NCBI GenBank assembly: GCA_018222765.1
Contig: JAAEZT010000001.1
Location: 1-64,000 of the forward strand
Source of the DNA: a bacterium
GTDB lineage: Bacteria; Verrucomicrobiota; Verrucomicrobiia; Verrucomicrobiales; Akkermansiaceae
Direction: 5' to 3'
DNA: 64,000 bases
Position 1 is the stretch's first letter; every line of letters starts with the position of its first letter. The translations under genes were made by a program, and so were the position numbers. Below the pieces are notes generated by a model that saw nothing but the letters and a program-made list of their open reading frames with translations, did no database searches and was not told the origin of the DNA. Positions 36,651 through 45,342 of this stretch are shown here, in pieces.

Positions 36651-37088
36651 ATGGCTACCGAAACTACATTGATCCTCTTTAAGCCCGACGCTGTTCAAAA
36701 GAACCTCGTTGGTGCCGTCCTCGCCCGCTATCAAGCCGAAGGCTTCTCTATCCGTGGCATCAAGATGATGTCCCTTTCCGACGAACTTCTCGCCGAACAC
36801 TACTCGCACATCGCGGAGATGCCTTTCTTCCCCTCTGTGCGTGGCTTCATGCAGGAAACTCCCGTCGTTGCTCTCGCACTCTCCGGGGACAATATCATCA
36901 GCCGCGTCCGTGACCTTCTCGGACCAACCGATTCTACCGAAGCCGCTCCGGGAACGCTCCGTGGTGATTACGGCGACAAGACAGGCGACTCCAAGATGCG
37001 TAACATCTGCCACGCTTCCGATGGCCCCGAAGCCGCTGAAGCCGAGCTCAAGCGTTTCTTCAACGAAGGCGAACTCTTTGATCTCTAG
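36651..37088 (+). CDS. ndk: Nucleoside diphosphate kinase
   Basis: The 145-aa enzyme transfers the gamma-phosphate of ATP to nucleoside diphosphates through a phospho-histidine. Seen are TLILFKPDAVQKNLVG (about 6-21), the substrate-binding GTLRGDYG (101-108) and the catalytic H121 in NICHASDGPEAAEAE. Length is typical of the family (about 140). It is probably cytoplasmic. The last 4 bases overlap the stop of the convergent methyltransferase gene, and its terminator lies inside that gene. Confidence 0.97.
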   Translation: MATETTLILFKPDAVQKNLVGAVLARYQAEGFSIRGIKMMSLSDELLAEHYSHIAEMPFFPSVRGFMQETPVVALALSGDNIISRVRDLLGPTDSTEAAPGTLRGDYGDKTGDSKMRNICHASDGPEAAEAELKRFFNEGELFDL

Positions 37089-37645
37089 GTGACCGGCAAA
37101 CGCCAAACACTTACTAAAAAAGGTCGTCCCTCGTGACGGCCTTTTTCGTTGTGGAATTCCACGTGGAAATGATCAGGCAGGCGCATAGCCCACGCTAATA
37201 CCTGCTCGGCTTCCTCCCCCCCCCCCGGATGACCGGGATAACACACGCAAGTGATGACTCCCTCTGATCGCAACAATTCCAGAGAAACATTCAGGGCCTC
37301 CAGCGTGGATCGCGATCTGGTAATCATCTCCTGATCCGCTCCTGGCAAATAACCAAGATTAAAGGTCACCGCGGAGACCTCTCCGGGAACAAAGTCGTTC
37401 ATCCGGGCATGACTCGCTTCCACCAACTCGCAACGCTCCATCACTCCGCCCTCAGTTAGTCGCCTCTGTGACGATTTGATGGCTTGATCTTGAATATCAA
37501 ACCCAATCACCCGCCCCTCTTCTCCAACCAATCCGGCCAGGAAAAGAGCATCGTGGCCATTCCCCAGAGTCGCATCAACCGCCAGATCCCCTGCTCGAAG
37601 AACGGAAGCCAGTTGTTCATGAGCGAGCACGATAACTCGTTTCAT
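37085..37645 (-). CDS. Class I SAM-dependent methyltransferase, YtqB/MnmM-like
   Basis: The 186-aa product has the SAM-binding loop VDATLGNGHDALFLA (about 22-36) and the acidic strand GFDIQD. The family motif FNLGYLPGADQ lies about residues 95-105, and the protein ends with a beta hairpin. This is the pattern of the rRNA-methylase/YtqB family, of which the B. subtilis member methylates tRNA wobble uridine; the exact substrate here is unproven. Its ATG overlaps the stop of the upstream protease-like gene (ATGA), so the two are probably translationally coupled. An 11-G run (C11 on the plus strand, 37216-37226) encodes PGGGEE near residues 140-145 and could cause slippage. Confidence 0.8.
   Translation of the reverse strand: MKRVIVLAHEQLASVLRAGDLAVDATLGNGHDALFLAGLVGEEGRVIGFDIQDQAIKSSQRRLTEGGVMERCELVEASHARMNDFVPGEVSAVTFNLGYLPGADQEMITRSRSTLEALNVSLELLRSEGVITCVCYPGHPGGGEEAEQVLAWAMRLPDHFHVEFHNEKGRHEGRPFLVSVWRLPVT
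37115..37146 (+). terminator. Terminator of ndk, embedded in the convergent gene
   Basis: AAAAAGGTCGTC pairs with GACGGCCTTTTT (one G-U pair) around CCTCGT, followed by a T-tract. It lies within codons near the 3' end of the minus-strand methyltransferase, so one sequence serves as both coding DNA and terminator. Confidence 0.85.
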
Positions 37646-38907
37646 GGTCGGAAGGAAAAGGTATAGTATGCCGTGGCGTCGAGCTCGGCGACGGGCATAC
37701 GCCGCGGCTTGGTCTGACCGGCCCAGCTTTCTAGAAAGAGCACTTCCTTTCGCCCATCATTGAAGCCCACCACAACTGAGGCATGCAATGGCGATTCTGC
37801 ATTTGGGAGGGTTTTAAAATCCAGTGGTGGAAATTTGGATTCCCCACCGTCCTCTACGTCGCGCGAGATTCGCGTATGTAGACGATCCCGATCCTGCCCC
37901 CAACGTCGCCACACGATCACCGGCATTCCGGCTTGCAGAGAACGTCGCACCGTGGCGTGACTGTAGTCGCGTGACCGGTCCATCGAGAATCCAGCCTCCT
38001 TGGCCACTGCTTTGTAAATCCCCATCATATCCGACCCAGCAGCCGAGCCGGTATTCTGAAATTTTCCCGCAACCGCGAGCCAGTCTTCGTCGAGGTTGAG
38101 CCCCAAATACCGCGCCACCATGGTGAGGGTATTCAACCCGCAATAAGGCCGGTAACCCTGCGGAACAATGGGGACCTCATTGAGGATGACATCGCCGTTT
38201 TTTCTCCGCTGGGCTTTTTGCACTAAACCTCTCAGACGCTCGCTTGTGGAAACTTTCTCCACCGATTGATCCAACCACGATCCCGGGATCTTTCCTTTCT
38301 TGCGAATCGACAACCTCAATAAACGATCCGGTGCCGAGAGCAATCTCACCGTCCGGTCAGCTATTTGAAACTCCGTCATCTCAGCCCGCAACGCACGAGT
38401 GCGACCCCGTTGAGCTCCGCGCGCTTTTCCCGATCTCTTTTTTAATTCCTTCTCCAGCCTCTCCAGCCGATCTTGATAAAGCTCTTTGAATTCCATCTGC
38501 CGAATCGTTATCAGACGTTGCATCTCTGCGATGGCCTCTTTACGACTGAGATTCTTTGGAACTTTTTCCTGTTGATAGTATCCAAAAAATGAACCGGCAT
38601 CAGCGAAAGTCACCTGTAGTTCCTCCAGCTCCTCTCCCCGGTGGGTTGCTTTCACCAAAATGCTCTCCACCCCAAATATTTTTGGCCGGGCCATCAGATA
38701 GCCCTCTTCCAAATAATCCGTGGCCACACCGGGAACCCAACGACCGGGAAGCCCGCCATCGTCACTCCACCCTGCCCCCGCGAGAAATTCTTCAGTCAGA
38801 TCCTCGCCATCAAGCGGGCTATTGCTTACGCCCAGAACTCCGAGAATCGAATTGGGCAAAGCATGCGCCAACCCGACACACAGACAGAAAAAAACCACCA
38901 GTTTCAC
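37642..38907 (-). CDS. Exported C39-like cysteine peptidase
   Basis: The 421-aa product has a signal peptide (about 1-17). A region without recognised domain follows (about 18-130), then a charged coiled segment (about 135-185; KELYQDRLERLEKELKKRSG). The C-terminal C39-like papain-fold domain (about 245-418) shows catalytic Cys in PQGYRPYCGLNTLTM, LAVAGKFQNTGSAAGSDM, the His in SPLHASVVVGFNDGR and SWAG. C39-type peptidases cleave leader peptides or other exported substrates; here, without an ABC transporter, the substrate is open. It overlaps the methyltransferase by 4 bases and follows the Skp cluster by 54, so an envelope role is plausible. Confidence 0.75.
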   Translation of the reverse strand: MKLVVFFCLCVGLAHALPNSILGVLGVSNSPLDGEDLTEEFLAGAGWSDDGGLPGRWVPGVATDYLEEGYLMARPKIFGVESILVKATHRGEELEELQVTFADAGSFFGYYQQEKVPKNLSRKEAIAEMQRLITIRQMEFKELYQDRLERLEKELKKRSGKARGAQRGRTRALRAEMTEFQIADRTVRLLSAPDRLLRLSIRKKGKIPGSWLDQSVEKVSTSERLRGLVQKAQRRKNGDVILNEVPIVPQGYRPYCGLNTLTMVARYLGLNLDEDWLAVAGKFQNTGSAAGSDMMGIYKAVAKEAGFSMDRSRDYSHATVRRSLQAGMPVIVWRRWGQDRDRLHTRISRDVEDGGESKFPPLDFKTLPNAESPLHASVVVGFNDGRKEVLFLESWAGQTKPRRMPVAELDATAYYTFSFRP

Positions 38908-38961
38908 CCGTCTACCTAAAGACCAGAACCTGATGGTTTCAACTGGAAAGTAATATTTAGC

Positions 38962-39570
38962 TTATTCCTCCTCTTTCTCCTCAGGGGCATCCTTGTTTAT
39001 GCGCTCCAGAAGATTTCCGGTGATATCGGTGGCGTCCTTAGAGTAAGAGAGAATCGGAATTCCGGCCCCACTCGCTCCCGAGCGGTTAAACACAAAGTCA
39101 TATCCCTCGGCCTTCGCGACTTCCTGAATGATCGCGATGATCTCCTTGCGATGCTTGGCGAGCTCCGTGTTGATTTTGTCATTGAAAGCCGCTTGCTTCT
39201 GTCTGGCCCAAGCTATCCGTCCCTTTTGAAGGTTATCCGCCTGCTGCTTCTTAATGGATGCCTCACGGAAAATCTGGCTGCGCTTCTCTGCATTGACAGA
39301 GCTTCCTTCCCCGCTTTTACGCAGAGCCTCTGCTTCCTCGTTGAGAGCAGTGATCTCCTCGACTTTCTTCTTATCGGCATCCTTGAGGCGATCTTCGTAT
39401 TGCTTGAAGGAATCGCGGGTTATCTGGGTCTTGTAAAAACTACTCACAAGCCTCTGCATATTTACCGAAGCAATCTTATCGGGCTTACCCTCGCCTTCCT
39501 GTGCGAGTGCAGTGGAGCAAATCATAGCGGCGCCGAGAAGAGCGGTAATTGGCTGGAAAAATTTCATCAC
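38962..39570 (-). CDS. OmpH/Skp-family periplasmic chaperone (copy 3)
   Basis: The 202-aa product has a signal peptide (about 1-23, ending TALAQ). The OmpH/Skp pattern follows: a first strand IASVNMQRLVSSFYKT, a long charged coiled coil (about 50-145), and a closing strand YDFVFNRSG. After this comes the C-terminal motif AGIPILSYSKDATDITGNLLERINKDAP, shared in form by the other two copies. Skp proteins hold unfolded outer-membrane proteins in the periplasm, usually as trimers. It lies 18 bases downstream of copy 2 on the same strand. An acidic tail EEKEEE is peculiar to this copy. Confidence 0.88.
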   Translation of the reverse strand: MMKFFQPITALLGAAMICSTALAQEGEGKPDKIASVNMQRLVSSFYKTQITRDSFKQYEDRLKDADKKKVEEITALNEEAEALRKSGEGSSVNAEKRSQIFREASIKKQQADNLQKGRIAWARQKQAAFNDKINTELAKHRKEIIAIIQEVAKAEGYDFVFNRSGASGAGIPILSYSKDATDITGNLLERINKDAPEEKEEE

Positions 39571-39588
39571 AAGTGGGTGGGTTGAATA

Positions 39589-40215
39589 TTAGTTTGTTTT
39601 CTTTTCTTCGGCCGTTTCCGCCGGAGACTCTTTGTTGAGGAGCTTCAGCAAATCATCGGTAAGATCTACCTTTTCACGAGCAAAAAGTAAGAACGGGACC
39701 TGGGCCGTAGTCAAGCCGGAGCTATCGACGACATAGTCCACATCGGTCGAATCCTTGGCATGTGTAGCCACGGTATTGACCACTTCGATCCGGATGTCGT
39801 TCATAATACTCGCCATTTTCTGGTTCAAGGCGTTCCCTCGCCGCTTCAGGAACTCATCCCGCTCCTTGCCCAAGGCCTTAATTTTGGCATCGTAAAGCCT
39901 CAATTTTTCCAGGCTGGCCCTCCGCTTGGCTTCCGCCAGTGATGGATCACGAAGCTCGGCATCCAACAGCTTCATCTCATCATTCATGGCTTTGATCGCC
40001 ACGATTCGCTCCTGATCGTCCTTTTTGATTTCCTCCCGCTCGATATCCTCTTCAGCCATGACCGCTTTGGTCAAATGATACTCCGTCAGCAACTTCGCCA
40101 TGTTGACCGTGCCCAACTTCATCTTGGGGTCGGCACTCGCGGTCAAAGGCAATAAAAGCAAGGCGGCGAGGGCGGCCAGCGCCGTCAGTCGGGTCGAAAA
40201 TTGGTATTGTTTCAT
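39589..40215 (-). CDS. OmpH/Skp-family periplasmic chaperone (copy 2)
   Basis: The 208-aa product has a signal peptide (about 1-28, ending TASAD). It continues with KLGTVNMAKLLTEYHLTK, a coiled coil (about 52-140; AEEDIEREEIKKDDQERIVAIK), and the strand VDYVVDSSGL. The C-terminal motif VPFLLFAREKVDLTDDLLKLLNKESP ends it. It is probably a trimeric periplasmic holdase like Skp. It lies 48 bases downstream of lpxD and 18 bases upstream of copy 3, on the same strand. It is divergent enough from the other copies to suggest old duplication rather than a recent tandem event. Confidence 0.88.
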   Translation of the reverse strand: MKQYQFSTRLTALAALAALLLLPLTASADPKMKLGTVNMAKLLTEYHLTKAVMAEEDIEREEIKKDDQERIVAIKAMNDEMKLLDAELRDPSLAEAKRRASLEKLRLYDAKIKALGKERDEFLKRRGNALNQKMASIMNDIRIEVVNTVATHAKDSTDVDYVVDSSGLTTAQVPFLLFAREKVDLTDDLLKLLNKESPAETAEEKKTN

Positions 40216-40263
40216 GATCAGTAGGCAAAAAATTGAATCAGTTGGTCGGCCTGACGGAAGGTC

Positions 40264-41298
40264 TCATTCTCCAATGAGTTCATCCAGCTTCTTTTTTAGC
40301 TCACGCACTTCGGCCAGGAGTTTGGGAACGCGGGGCATCGCGGCCATCTTTTTTTGCTCGTCAGCCATTGGTCTCGCTGGCGAGCCCATATAAACACCGG
40401 GCTTTTTTAGACTCTTCATCGCCGCTGTTCGGGTCGCGAGAACCACTTGGTCGCCAATTTCGATATGCCCAACCACTCCCGCCTGGGCTGCCATGGTAAC
40501 ATAATTTCCTATTTTGGTGCTCCCGGCAATACCGCTCTGGGCCACAATCAAGGTGTGCTTGCCAATTTTTACGTTGTGGGCGATTTGCACGAGATTATCG
40601 ATTTTGGTCCCCTCCCCAATCAAGGTGCGCCCAAACCGCGCCCGATCAATGCAGCTGTTAGCCCCGACTTCTACATCATCCTCGAGTTCGACAATGCCAA
40701 CCTGGGGAACTTTATGATGGCGCCCCTCCACGAGCTCGAAACCATATCCATCTGAGCCGATCACCACACCGGGTTGCAGAGTAACGCGATTACCGAGAAT
40801 ACACTCCTCCCGTACGGTGGTATTGGGGTGGAGCAGGCAATCTTCTCCAATCACGGACTTTCGTCCCACCACGCAACCCGCTCCAATGACAGTACCCTTG
40901 CCGACTTTGGCCCCACTCTCAATCACCGCCCCTGCGCTAATCATCACCGCGGCCGGATCGACCTCCGCATCGTCGGCAACATGAGCACCCGAAGAAATTC
41001 CGGGGACAAAGTGCCGCGCCGCCGCCTGGAAATGATCAATAATTTTACTAAAAGCGGCCGAAGGATTTTCCACCTTAATCAAGGCGCAACCGTCTGGCAC
41101 CTCCCACTCACCCTCGGCAACAAGCACGGCTCCAGCCCGAGTATCGGGCAGTTGCGATTGATAACGGGGATTTCCGAGAAAACTGATGTCATCCGGACCC
41201 GCTTCATCCAGAGAAGAGATCCCCATAAATGAAACGACCCGCTGATCTTCGCAAGGAACACCAACGAGTTCGTGGAGCTGTTTCCAACTGAGGGACAC
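40264..41298 (-). CDS. lpxD: UDP-3-O-acylglucosamine N-acyltransferase
   Basis: The 344-aa enzyme adds the N-linked hydroxyacyl chain in lipid A synthesis. Seen are the N-terminal uridine-binding domain (about 1-100; DISFLGNPRYQSQL) and a left-handed beta helix of hexapeptide repeats (about 105-290). Motifs include IGAGCVVGRKSVIGEDC, VIGSDGYGFE, and the catalytic-type His in QIAHNVKIGKHTLIV; a C-terminal helix follows. Its presence shows the organism makes lipid A and so has an outer membrane with LPS. It sits between Skp copies 1 and 2, echoing the skp-lpxD order of E. coli. bamA, fabZ and lpxA are not next to it. Confidence 0.95.
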   Translation of the reverse strand: MSLSWKQLHELVGVPCEDQRVVSFMGISSLDEAGPDDISFLGNPRYQSQLPDTRAGAVLVAEGEWEVPDGCALIKVENPSAAFSKIIDHFQAAARHFVPGISSGAHVADDAEVDPAAVMISAGAVIESGAKVGKGTVIGAGCVVGRKSVIGEDCLLHPNTTVREECILGNRVTLQPGVVIGSDGYGFELVEGRHHKVPQVGIVELEDDVEVGANSCIDRARFGRTLIGEGTKIDNLVQIAHNVKIGKHTLIVAQSGIAGSTKIGNYVTMAAQAGVVGHIEIGDQVVLATRTAAMKSLKKPGVYMGSPARPMADEQKKMAAMPRVPKLLAEVRELKKKLDELIGE

Positions 41299-41310
41299 TT
41301 GAAAAAAGGA

Positions 41311-41901
41311 TTATTCGCCGTCTTTGGGATCTTCCGGAGCATCTTGGTTAATCTCCTCCAAAAGAGAATCAGTCAGATCCGTGGTATCACGGGCATGTAA
41401 CACAAAGGGAATTCCCTGATTGCTGTTTCCCGACTGATCGAAAATGTAATCAAAGTTACCGGCTTTGGCTCGTTCGCTGACGACGCGCTGGATTTTCACG
41501 AGAATAGCACGCATCTGTTTGGTCATTTTCTCACTCAGAGCACGATTACGGCGCTCCAGAAATTCGGAACGCTCACGCTCCTTGTGAATACCGTCCTGGC
41601 TCAGGTCACTGGCCTCCTGACGCAAATCCTGCCTTTTTTTGTCACCGAGCTCCTTGTCTTTCAACTGCTCACGGATCTTCTGCAGAGAATCGTCAATATC
41701 GCGGATATCCTTGAGACGGAGGTTGTTGTCTTTCTGAATACGGGCGCGCTCAATGTTGATGTCACGCTGGACCGAACTAGTCTTGTGATACTCATTAAAA
41801 AGCCGCTCCATATTGACAGTGGCAATTTTAAGACGCTGGGCATTGGCTCCGCTCTGGAGCATCAAAAAACCGGCAAGAAGGGCAAAGAAACGGATTTTCA
41901 T
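41311..41901 (-). CDS. OmpH/Skp-family periplasmic chaperone (copy 1)
   Basis: The 196-aa product has a signal peptide (about 1-21, ending ANAQ). It continues with LKIATVNMERLFNEYHKTS, a charged coiled coil (about 42-140; DINIERARIQKDNNLRLKD), and the strand FDYIFDQSGN. The C-terminal motif IPFVLHARDTTDLTDSLLEEINQDAP ends it. It is the first gene of the cluster and lies 12 bases upstream of lpxD, so it corresponds in position to the canonical skp. A periplasmic holdase role for outer-membrane proteins is inferred from the family. It is divergent from panC with a 173-base shared control region. Confidence 0.88.
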   Translation of the reverse strand: MKIRFFALLAGFLMLQSGANAQRLKIATVNMERLFNEYHKTSSVQRDINIERARIQKDNNLRLKDIRDIDDSLQKIREQLKDKELGDKKRQDLRQEASDLSQDGIHKERERSEFLERRNRALSEKMTKQMRAILVKIQRVVSERAKAGNFDYIFDQSGNSNQGIPFVLHARDTTDLTDSLLEEINQDAPEDPKDGE

Positions 41902-42074
41902 AAAGTATATTCGTTAGGGGTGTTGGCTGACTATGGTTTTGAGAATTTCAGGAGTCAATCACGCGATTAAATTTCGTATCGGTAAAAAACTGAAGAACAA
42001 GAGATGGGCTCTTCACCCCACTTGGCAAGGACCAAGCTTGAAAAAAATAGCCCGAGGCCACATGACTGTCCGCG

Positions 42075-42938
42075 ATGATCCGCCGCTACCACGATGTTTC
42101 CTCGGTTCGGGAAGCTCTTTCGACCGCTCCGCGTCCCCTGGCGCTCGTCCCTACAATGGGAGCGCTCCACGAGGGACACCTCGCCCTGCTCCGTGCGGCG
42201 CGTGCAAAAGTCGGCCCCCGGGGCACGGTCGCGATCTCGATTTTCGTCAATCCAATCCAGTTCGACCGCTCCGAGGACCTCCTTAATTACCCCAAAACTC
42301 TTGAGAACGACCTCACAGCCTGCGAAGCCGAAGGCGTCGATCTCAGCTTTATCCCCAATGCCGACGAACTCTATCTCCCCGATCGCTCCATTCTCGTCAC
42401 GGAATCCCTCCTCACCAAACACCTCTGCGGAGCCACCCGCCCCGGGCATTTCGACGGCGTTCTCACCGTCGTCCTGAAATTGTTCAACATCCTCCAACCC
42501 GACTGTGCCATTTTCGGAAAAAAAGATTTTCAGCAACTCGCCCTCATCAATCGCATGGTCCGCGATCTGGACGTTCCGGTCGAAATTATCGGCCACCCGA
42601 CCGTCCGCGAACCCGACGGGCTCGCCCTTTCTTCCCGAAATCGTAAACTTACTCCAGAACACCGCGCCGACGCTCCGCGCATCCAACGCGCTCTTTCCGC
42701 AGCCCAAGATCTCGTTCCGACCGGCGAACAATCTCCCGCGGTTTATCTCGACGCCGCAAAATCCCATCTTCTTAGCAATGCCCCGGCTGACTTCTCCCTC
42801 GACTACCTCGAGCTTGTCGACTCGGTCTCCCTGCAACCCATCGCCAAGCTCACCGAACCCGCCACTCTGGCGACAGCGTGTTTTTACGGCCAGGTTCGTC
42901 TGATCGATCATACTGAGATTGTCCCAATCATGTCCTGA
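42075..42938 (+). CDS. panC: Pantothenate synthetase
   Basis: The 287-aa enzyme condenses pantoate and beta-alanine with ATP in coenzyme A synthesis. Seen are the HIGH-type nucleotide site [17 protein letters not shown] (about 26-42) and FVNPIQF. Further motifs are [28 protein letters not shown] and the KMSKS-type ALSSRNRKL loop. Length is typical (about 280). The ATG at 42075 begins directly before the conserved N-terminus. The arsenate-type GAPDH gene follows 82 bases downstream but is unrelated in function. Cytoplasmic. Confidence 0.96.
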   Translation: MIRRYHDVSSVREALSTAPRPLALVPTMGALHEGHLALLRAARAKVGPRGTVAISIFVNPIQFDRSEDLLNYPKTLENDLTACEAEGVDLSFIPNADELYLPDRSILVTESLLTKHLCGATRPGHFDGVLTVVLKLFNILQPDCAIFGKKDFQQLALINRMVRDLDVPVEIIGHPTVREPDGLALSSRNRKLTPEHRADAPRIQRALSAAQDLVPTGEQSPAVYLDAAKSHLLSNAPADFSLDYLELVDSVSLQPIAKLTEPATLATACFYGQVRLIDHTEIVPIMS

Positions 42939-43020
42939 GACTCCTCAAAGCGACATTTGCTCAAAAAAAGTTCCCACTTCTCCGCTTTCCCTCTTCCATC
43001 CCAGTCATCATAAATCACTC

Positions 43021-44019
43021 ATGAAAATCGCCATCAACGGTTTTGGCCGCATCGGCCGCCTCGTTCTCCGCGCCGCCTTCGATAACCCCGACTTGGAATT
43101 CGTACGCCTCAACGACTCCAAAGCCAATGCCGAAACCGCCGCCCACCTCCTCGAATTCGACACCGTCCACGGCCGCTGGGATCGCGACGTTTCCCACACC
43201 GACGACACCGTCCTCATCGACGGACAATCGCTCGCCTACACTTCCGAGGACCATCCTTCCAAAATCGACTGGGCTGGTATCGACATCGTCCTCGAATGCT
43301 CCGGCGCCTTCCGCGACACCCAAAGCCTCCAAACCTACCTCGATGCCGGCGTCAAAAAAGTCATCGTCGCCGCCCCCGTCAAAGAAGGCGTCCTCAACAT
43401 CGTCATGGGCTGCAACGACGAACTCTACAACCCCGCCACTGATCACCTCATCACCAACGCCTCTTGCACCACCAACTGCATCGCGCCCGTCATCAAGGTG
43501 ATCCACGAGACTTTCGGCCTCAAACACGGCATGCTCACCACTCTGCATGACCTCACCAATACCCAGACCATCGTCGACGCTCCCCACAAAGACCTCCGCC
43601 GTGCCCGCTCGGCCGTCAACTCCCTCATCCCCACCACCACCGGATCGGCCACCGCCGTCACCATGATCTTCCCCGAACTTAAAGGCCGCCTCAACGGCGT
43701 CGCCGTCCGGGTCCCCCTCCTCAACGCCTCCCTCACCGACCTCGTCCTCGAACTCGAAAAAGAAGTCACCGTCGCCGAAGTCAACGCCGCCCTCAAAGCA
43801 GCTGCCGATGGCTCTCTTAAAGGAATCCTCGGCTATGAAGAAAAACCCCTCGTCTCCGCAGACTACACCAACGACTCCCGTTCCGGCATCATCGACGCCA
43901 AAAGCACCATGGTCGTCAACGGCACCCAACTTAAACTCCTCGTGTGGTATGACAACGAATGGGGCTACTCCGTTCGGATGGCCGAGTTAACCCGAAAAGT
44001 CGCCAGCTTTCTCAAGTAG
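43021..44019 (+). CDS. gap: ArsJ-associated glyceraldehyde-3-phosphate dehydrogenase
   Basis: The 332-aa product has the NAD site [16 protein letters not shown] (about 5-20) and the catalytic C149 in [11 protein letters not shown]. The block [19 protein letters not shown] distinguishes the GAPDHs that partner ArsJ from glycolytic ones (usually IHAYTGDQ). By the published model, this enzyme uses arsenate in place of phosphate to make 1-arseno-3-phosphoglycerate, which ArsJ exports. The ATG at 43021 gives the exact family start; an open frame reaching back to 42919 overlaps panC. arsJ follows 111 bases downstream. No arsR or arsC lies near, so control by arsenic is not evident. Confidence 0.92.
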   Translation: MKIAINGFGRIGRLVLRAAFDNPDLEFVRLNDSKANAETAAHLLEFDTVHGRWDRDVSHTDDTVLIDGQSLAYTSEDHPSKIDWAGIDIVLECSGAFRDTQSLQTYLDAGVKKVIVAAPVKEGVLNIVMGCNDELYNPATDHLITNASCTTNCIAPVIKVIHETFGLKHGMLTTLHDLTNTQTIVDAPHKDLRRARSAVNSLIPTTTGSATAVTMIFPELKGRLNGVAVRVPLLNASLTDLVLELEKEVTVAEVNAALKAAADGSLKGILGYEEKPLVSADYTNDSRSGIIDAKSTMVVNGTQLKLLVWYDNEWGYSVRMAELTRKVASFLK

Positions 44020-44130
44020 CAAGACCATCGCCTATTTCCTTTTAACCGACCCCCCACGAAGAAAGCTAATCACTCAAAGCCAACCGCAAAAAGCCAGCAC
44101 CTCAAACCCCATCGCGCCATATCACCCCAA

Positions 44131-45342
44131 ATGAATCAAAAGGCCTACACCATCGTCACCGCCGCCTATTGGGGATTCACCCTGACGGACGGCGCGCTGC
44201 GTATGCTCGTGCTCCTCTATTTCCATGGCCAGGGCATGGATCCGGTCAGACTCGCCTTCCTCTTTCTCCTCTACGAATTCTGCGGCATCCTCACCAATCT
44301 CCTCGGCGGATGGTGGGCCTCCCGAACCGGCCTCAAGCGCACTCTCACCGGCGGACTCCTTTTACAAGTCGTCGCCCTCTCCGCTCTCGCTTTCGTCAAT
44401 CTCGAGTGGGTCCCATGGTTGGTCATCGCCTACATCATGTCGACGCAAGCCCTTTCCGGCATCGCCAAAGACCTGACCAAGATGTCCGCCAAGAGCGCAG
44501 TCAAAGTCCTCGTCCCAAAATCCACTTCCAGCGAACAACAAGAACGCGGCCTCATGAAATGGGTCGCCATCCTCACCGGATCTAAAAACGCCCTCAAAGG
44601 CGTGGGCTTTTTCCTCGGCGGCTTCCTCCTCACCGTCTTCGGATTCCAGGGCGCCCTCTGGGTCATGGCCGGGGCCCTTTTCCTCGTCTTCCTCCTCGCC
44701 CACTTCTGTATCCAAGGTGATCTCGGCAAAGCCAAGAAGAAGGTCAAATTTACCGAACTTTTCTCCAAGTCCCCCGAAATCAACCGCCTCTCCGCCGCCC
44801 GCCTCTTTCTCTTCGCGGCCCGCGATGTTTGGTTCGTCGTCGGCCTTCCCGTCTTTCTCAAATCCCAACTTGAATGGTCCTTCAACCAGGTCGGAGCCTT
44901 CATGGCGATCTGGGTTATCGGCTACGGCATCGTCCAGGCCAGCGCGCCCAAGTTCGTCAAAAAAAGCGGAGCAGCCCACGCCTCGAAAGCCGCCTTCGTT
45001 TGGGGACTCATCCTCACCCTCATCGCCGTCACGATTGCCCTCCTGGTTCAAATCGATCAATTCGTCCTCTACGCCGTCCTCGGCGGCCTTCTTATCTACG
45101 GCATCATTTTCGCCATTAATTCCGCTCTCCATTCCTACCTTATCCTCGCCTTCACCGACGACGACCAGGTCTCGCTCAACGTCGGCTTTTACTACATGGC
45201 CAACGCCTGCGGCCGACTCCTCGGCACCCTCGCCTCCGGCCTCTCCTACCACTACGGTGGACTACCAGCCTGCCTCTGGGTCAGCGCCGCCATGCTCGCC
45301 GCAACTTCCTACATCACCATTCGACTTCCGCGCAATTTGTGA
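44131..45342 (+). CDS. arsJ: Organoarsenical efflux MFS transporter ArsJ
   Basis: The 403-aa protein has about 11-12 transmembrane helices of the major facilitator type. The ArsJ signature is seen in YWGFTLTDGALRMLVLLYFH (about 14-33), FLLYEFCGILTNLLGGW, and ALSGIAKDLTKMSAKSAVK. Further signature segments are WVAILTGSKNALKGVGFFLGG and NSALHSYLILAF. It exports 1-arseno-3-phosphoglycerate made by the neighbouring GAPDH, giving arsenate resistance (family knowledge). The inner membrane location follows from the helices. Its TGA overlaps the GTG start of the pseudouridine synthase gene. Confidence 0.92.
   Translation: MNQKAYTIVTAAYWGFTLTDGALRMLVLLYFHGQGMDPVRLAFLFLLYEFCGILTNLLGGWWASRTGLKRTLTGGLLLQVVALSALAFVNLEWVPWLVIAYIMSTQALSGIAKDLTKMSAKSAVKVLVPKSTSSEQQERGLMKWVAILTGSKNALKGVGFFLGGFLLTVFGFQGALWVMAGALFLVFLLAHFCIQGDLGKAKKKVKFTELFSKSPEINRLSAARLFLFAARDVWFVVGLPVFLKSQLEWSFNQVGAFMAIWVIGYGIVQASAPKFVKKSGAAHASKAAFVWGLILTLIAVTIALLVQIDQFVLYAVLGGLLIYGIIFAINSALHSYLILAFTDDDQVSLNVGFYYMANACGRLLGTLASGLSYHYGGLPACLWVSAAMLAATSYITIRLPRNL

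Noticed and set aside
42919..43020. Extended N-terminus of gap
   Set aside because: It overlaps panC and adds 34 residues foreign to GAPDH; the ATG at 43021 begins the conserved NAD-binding motif.
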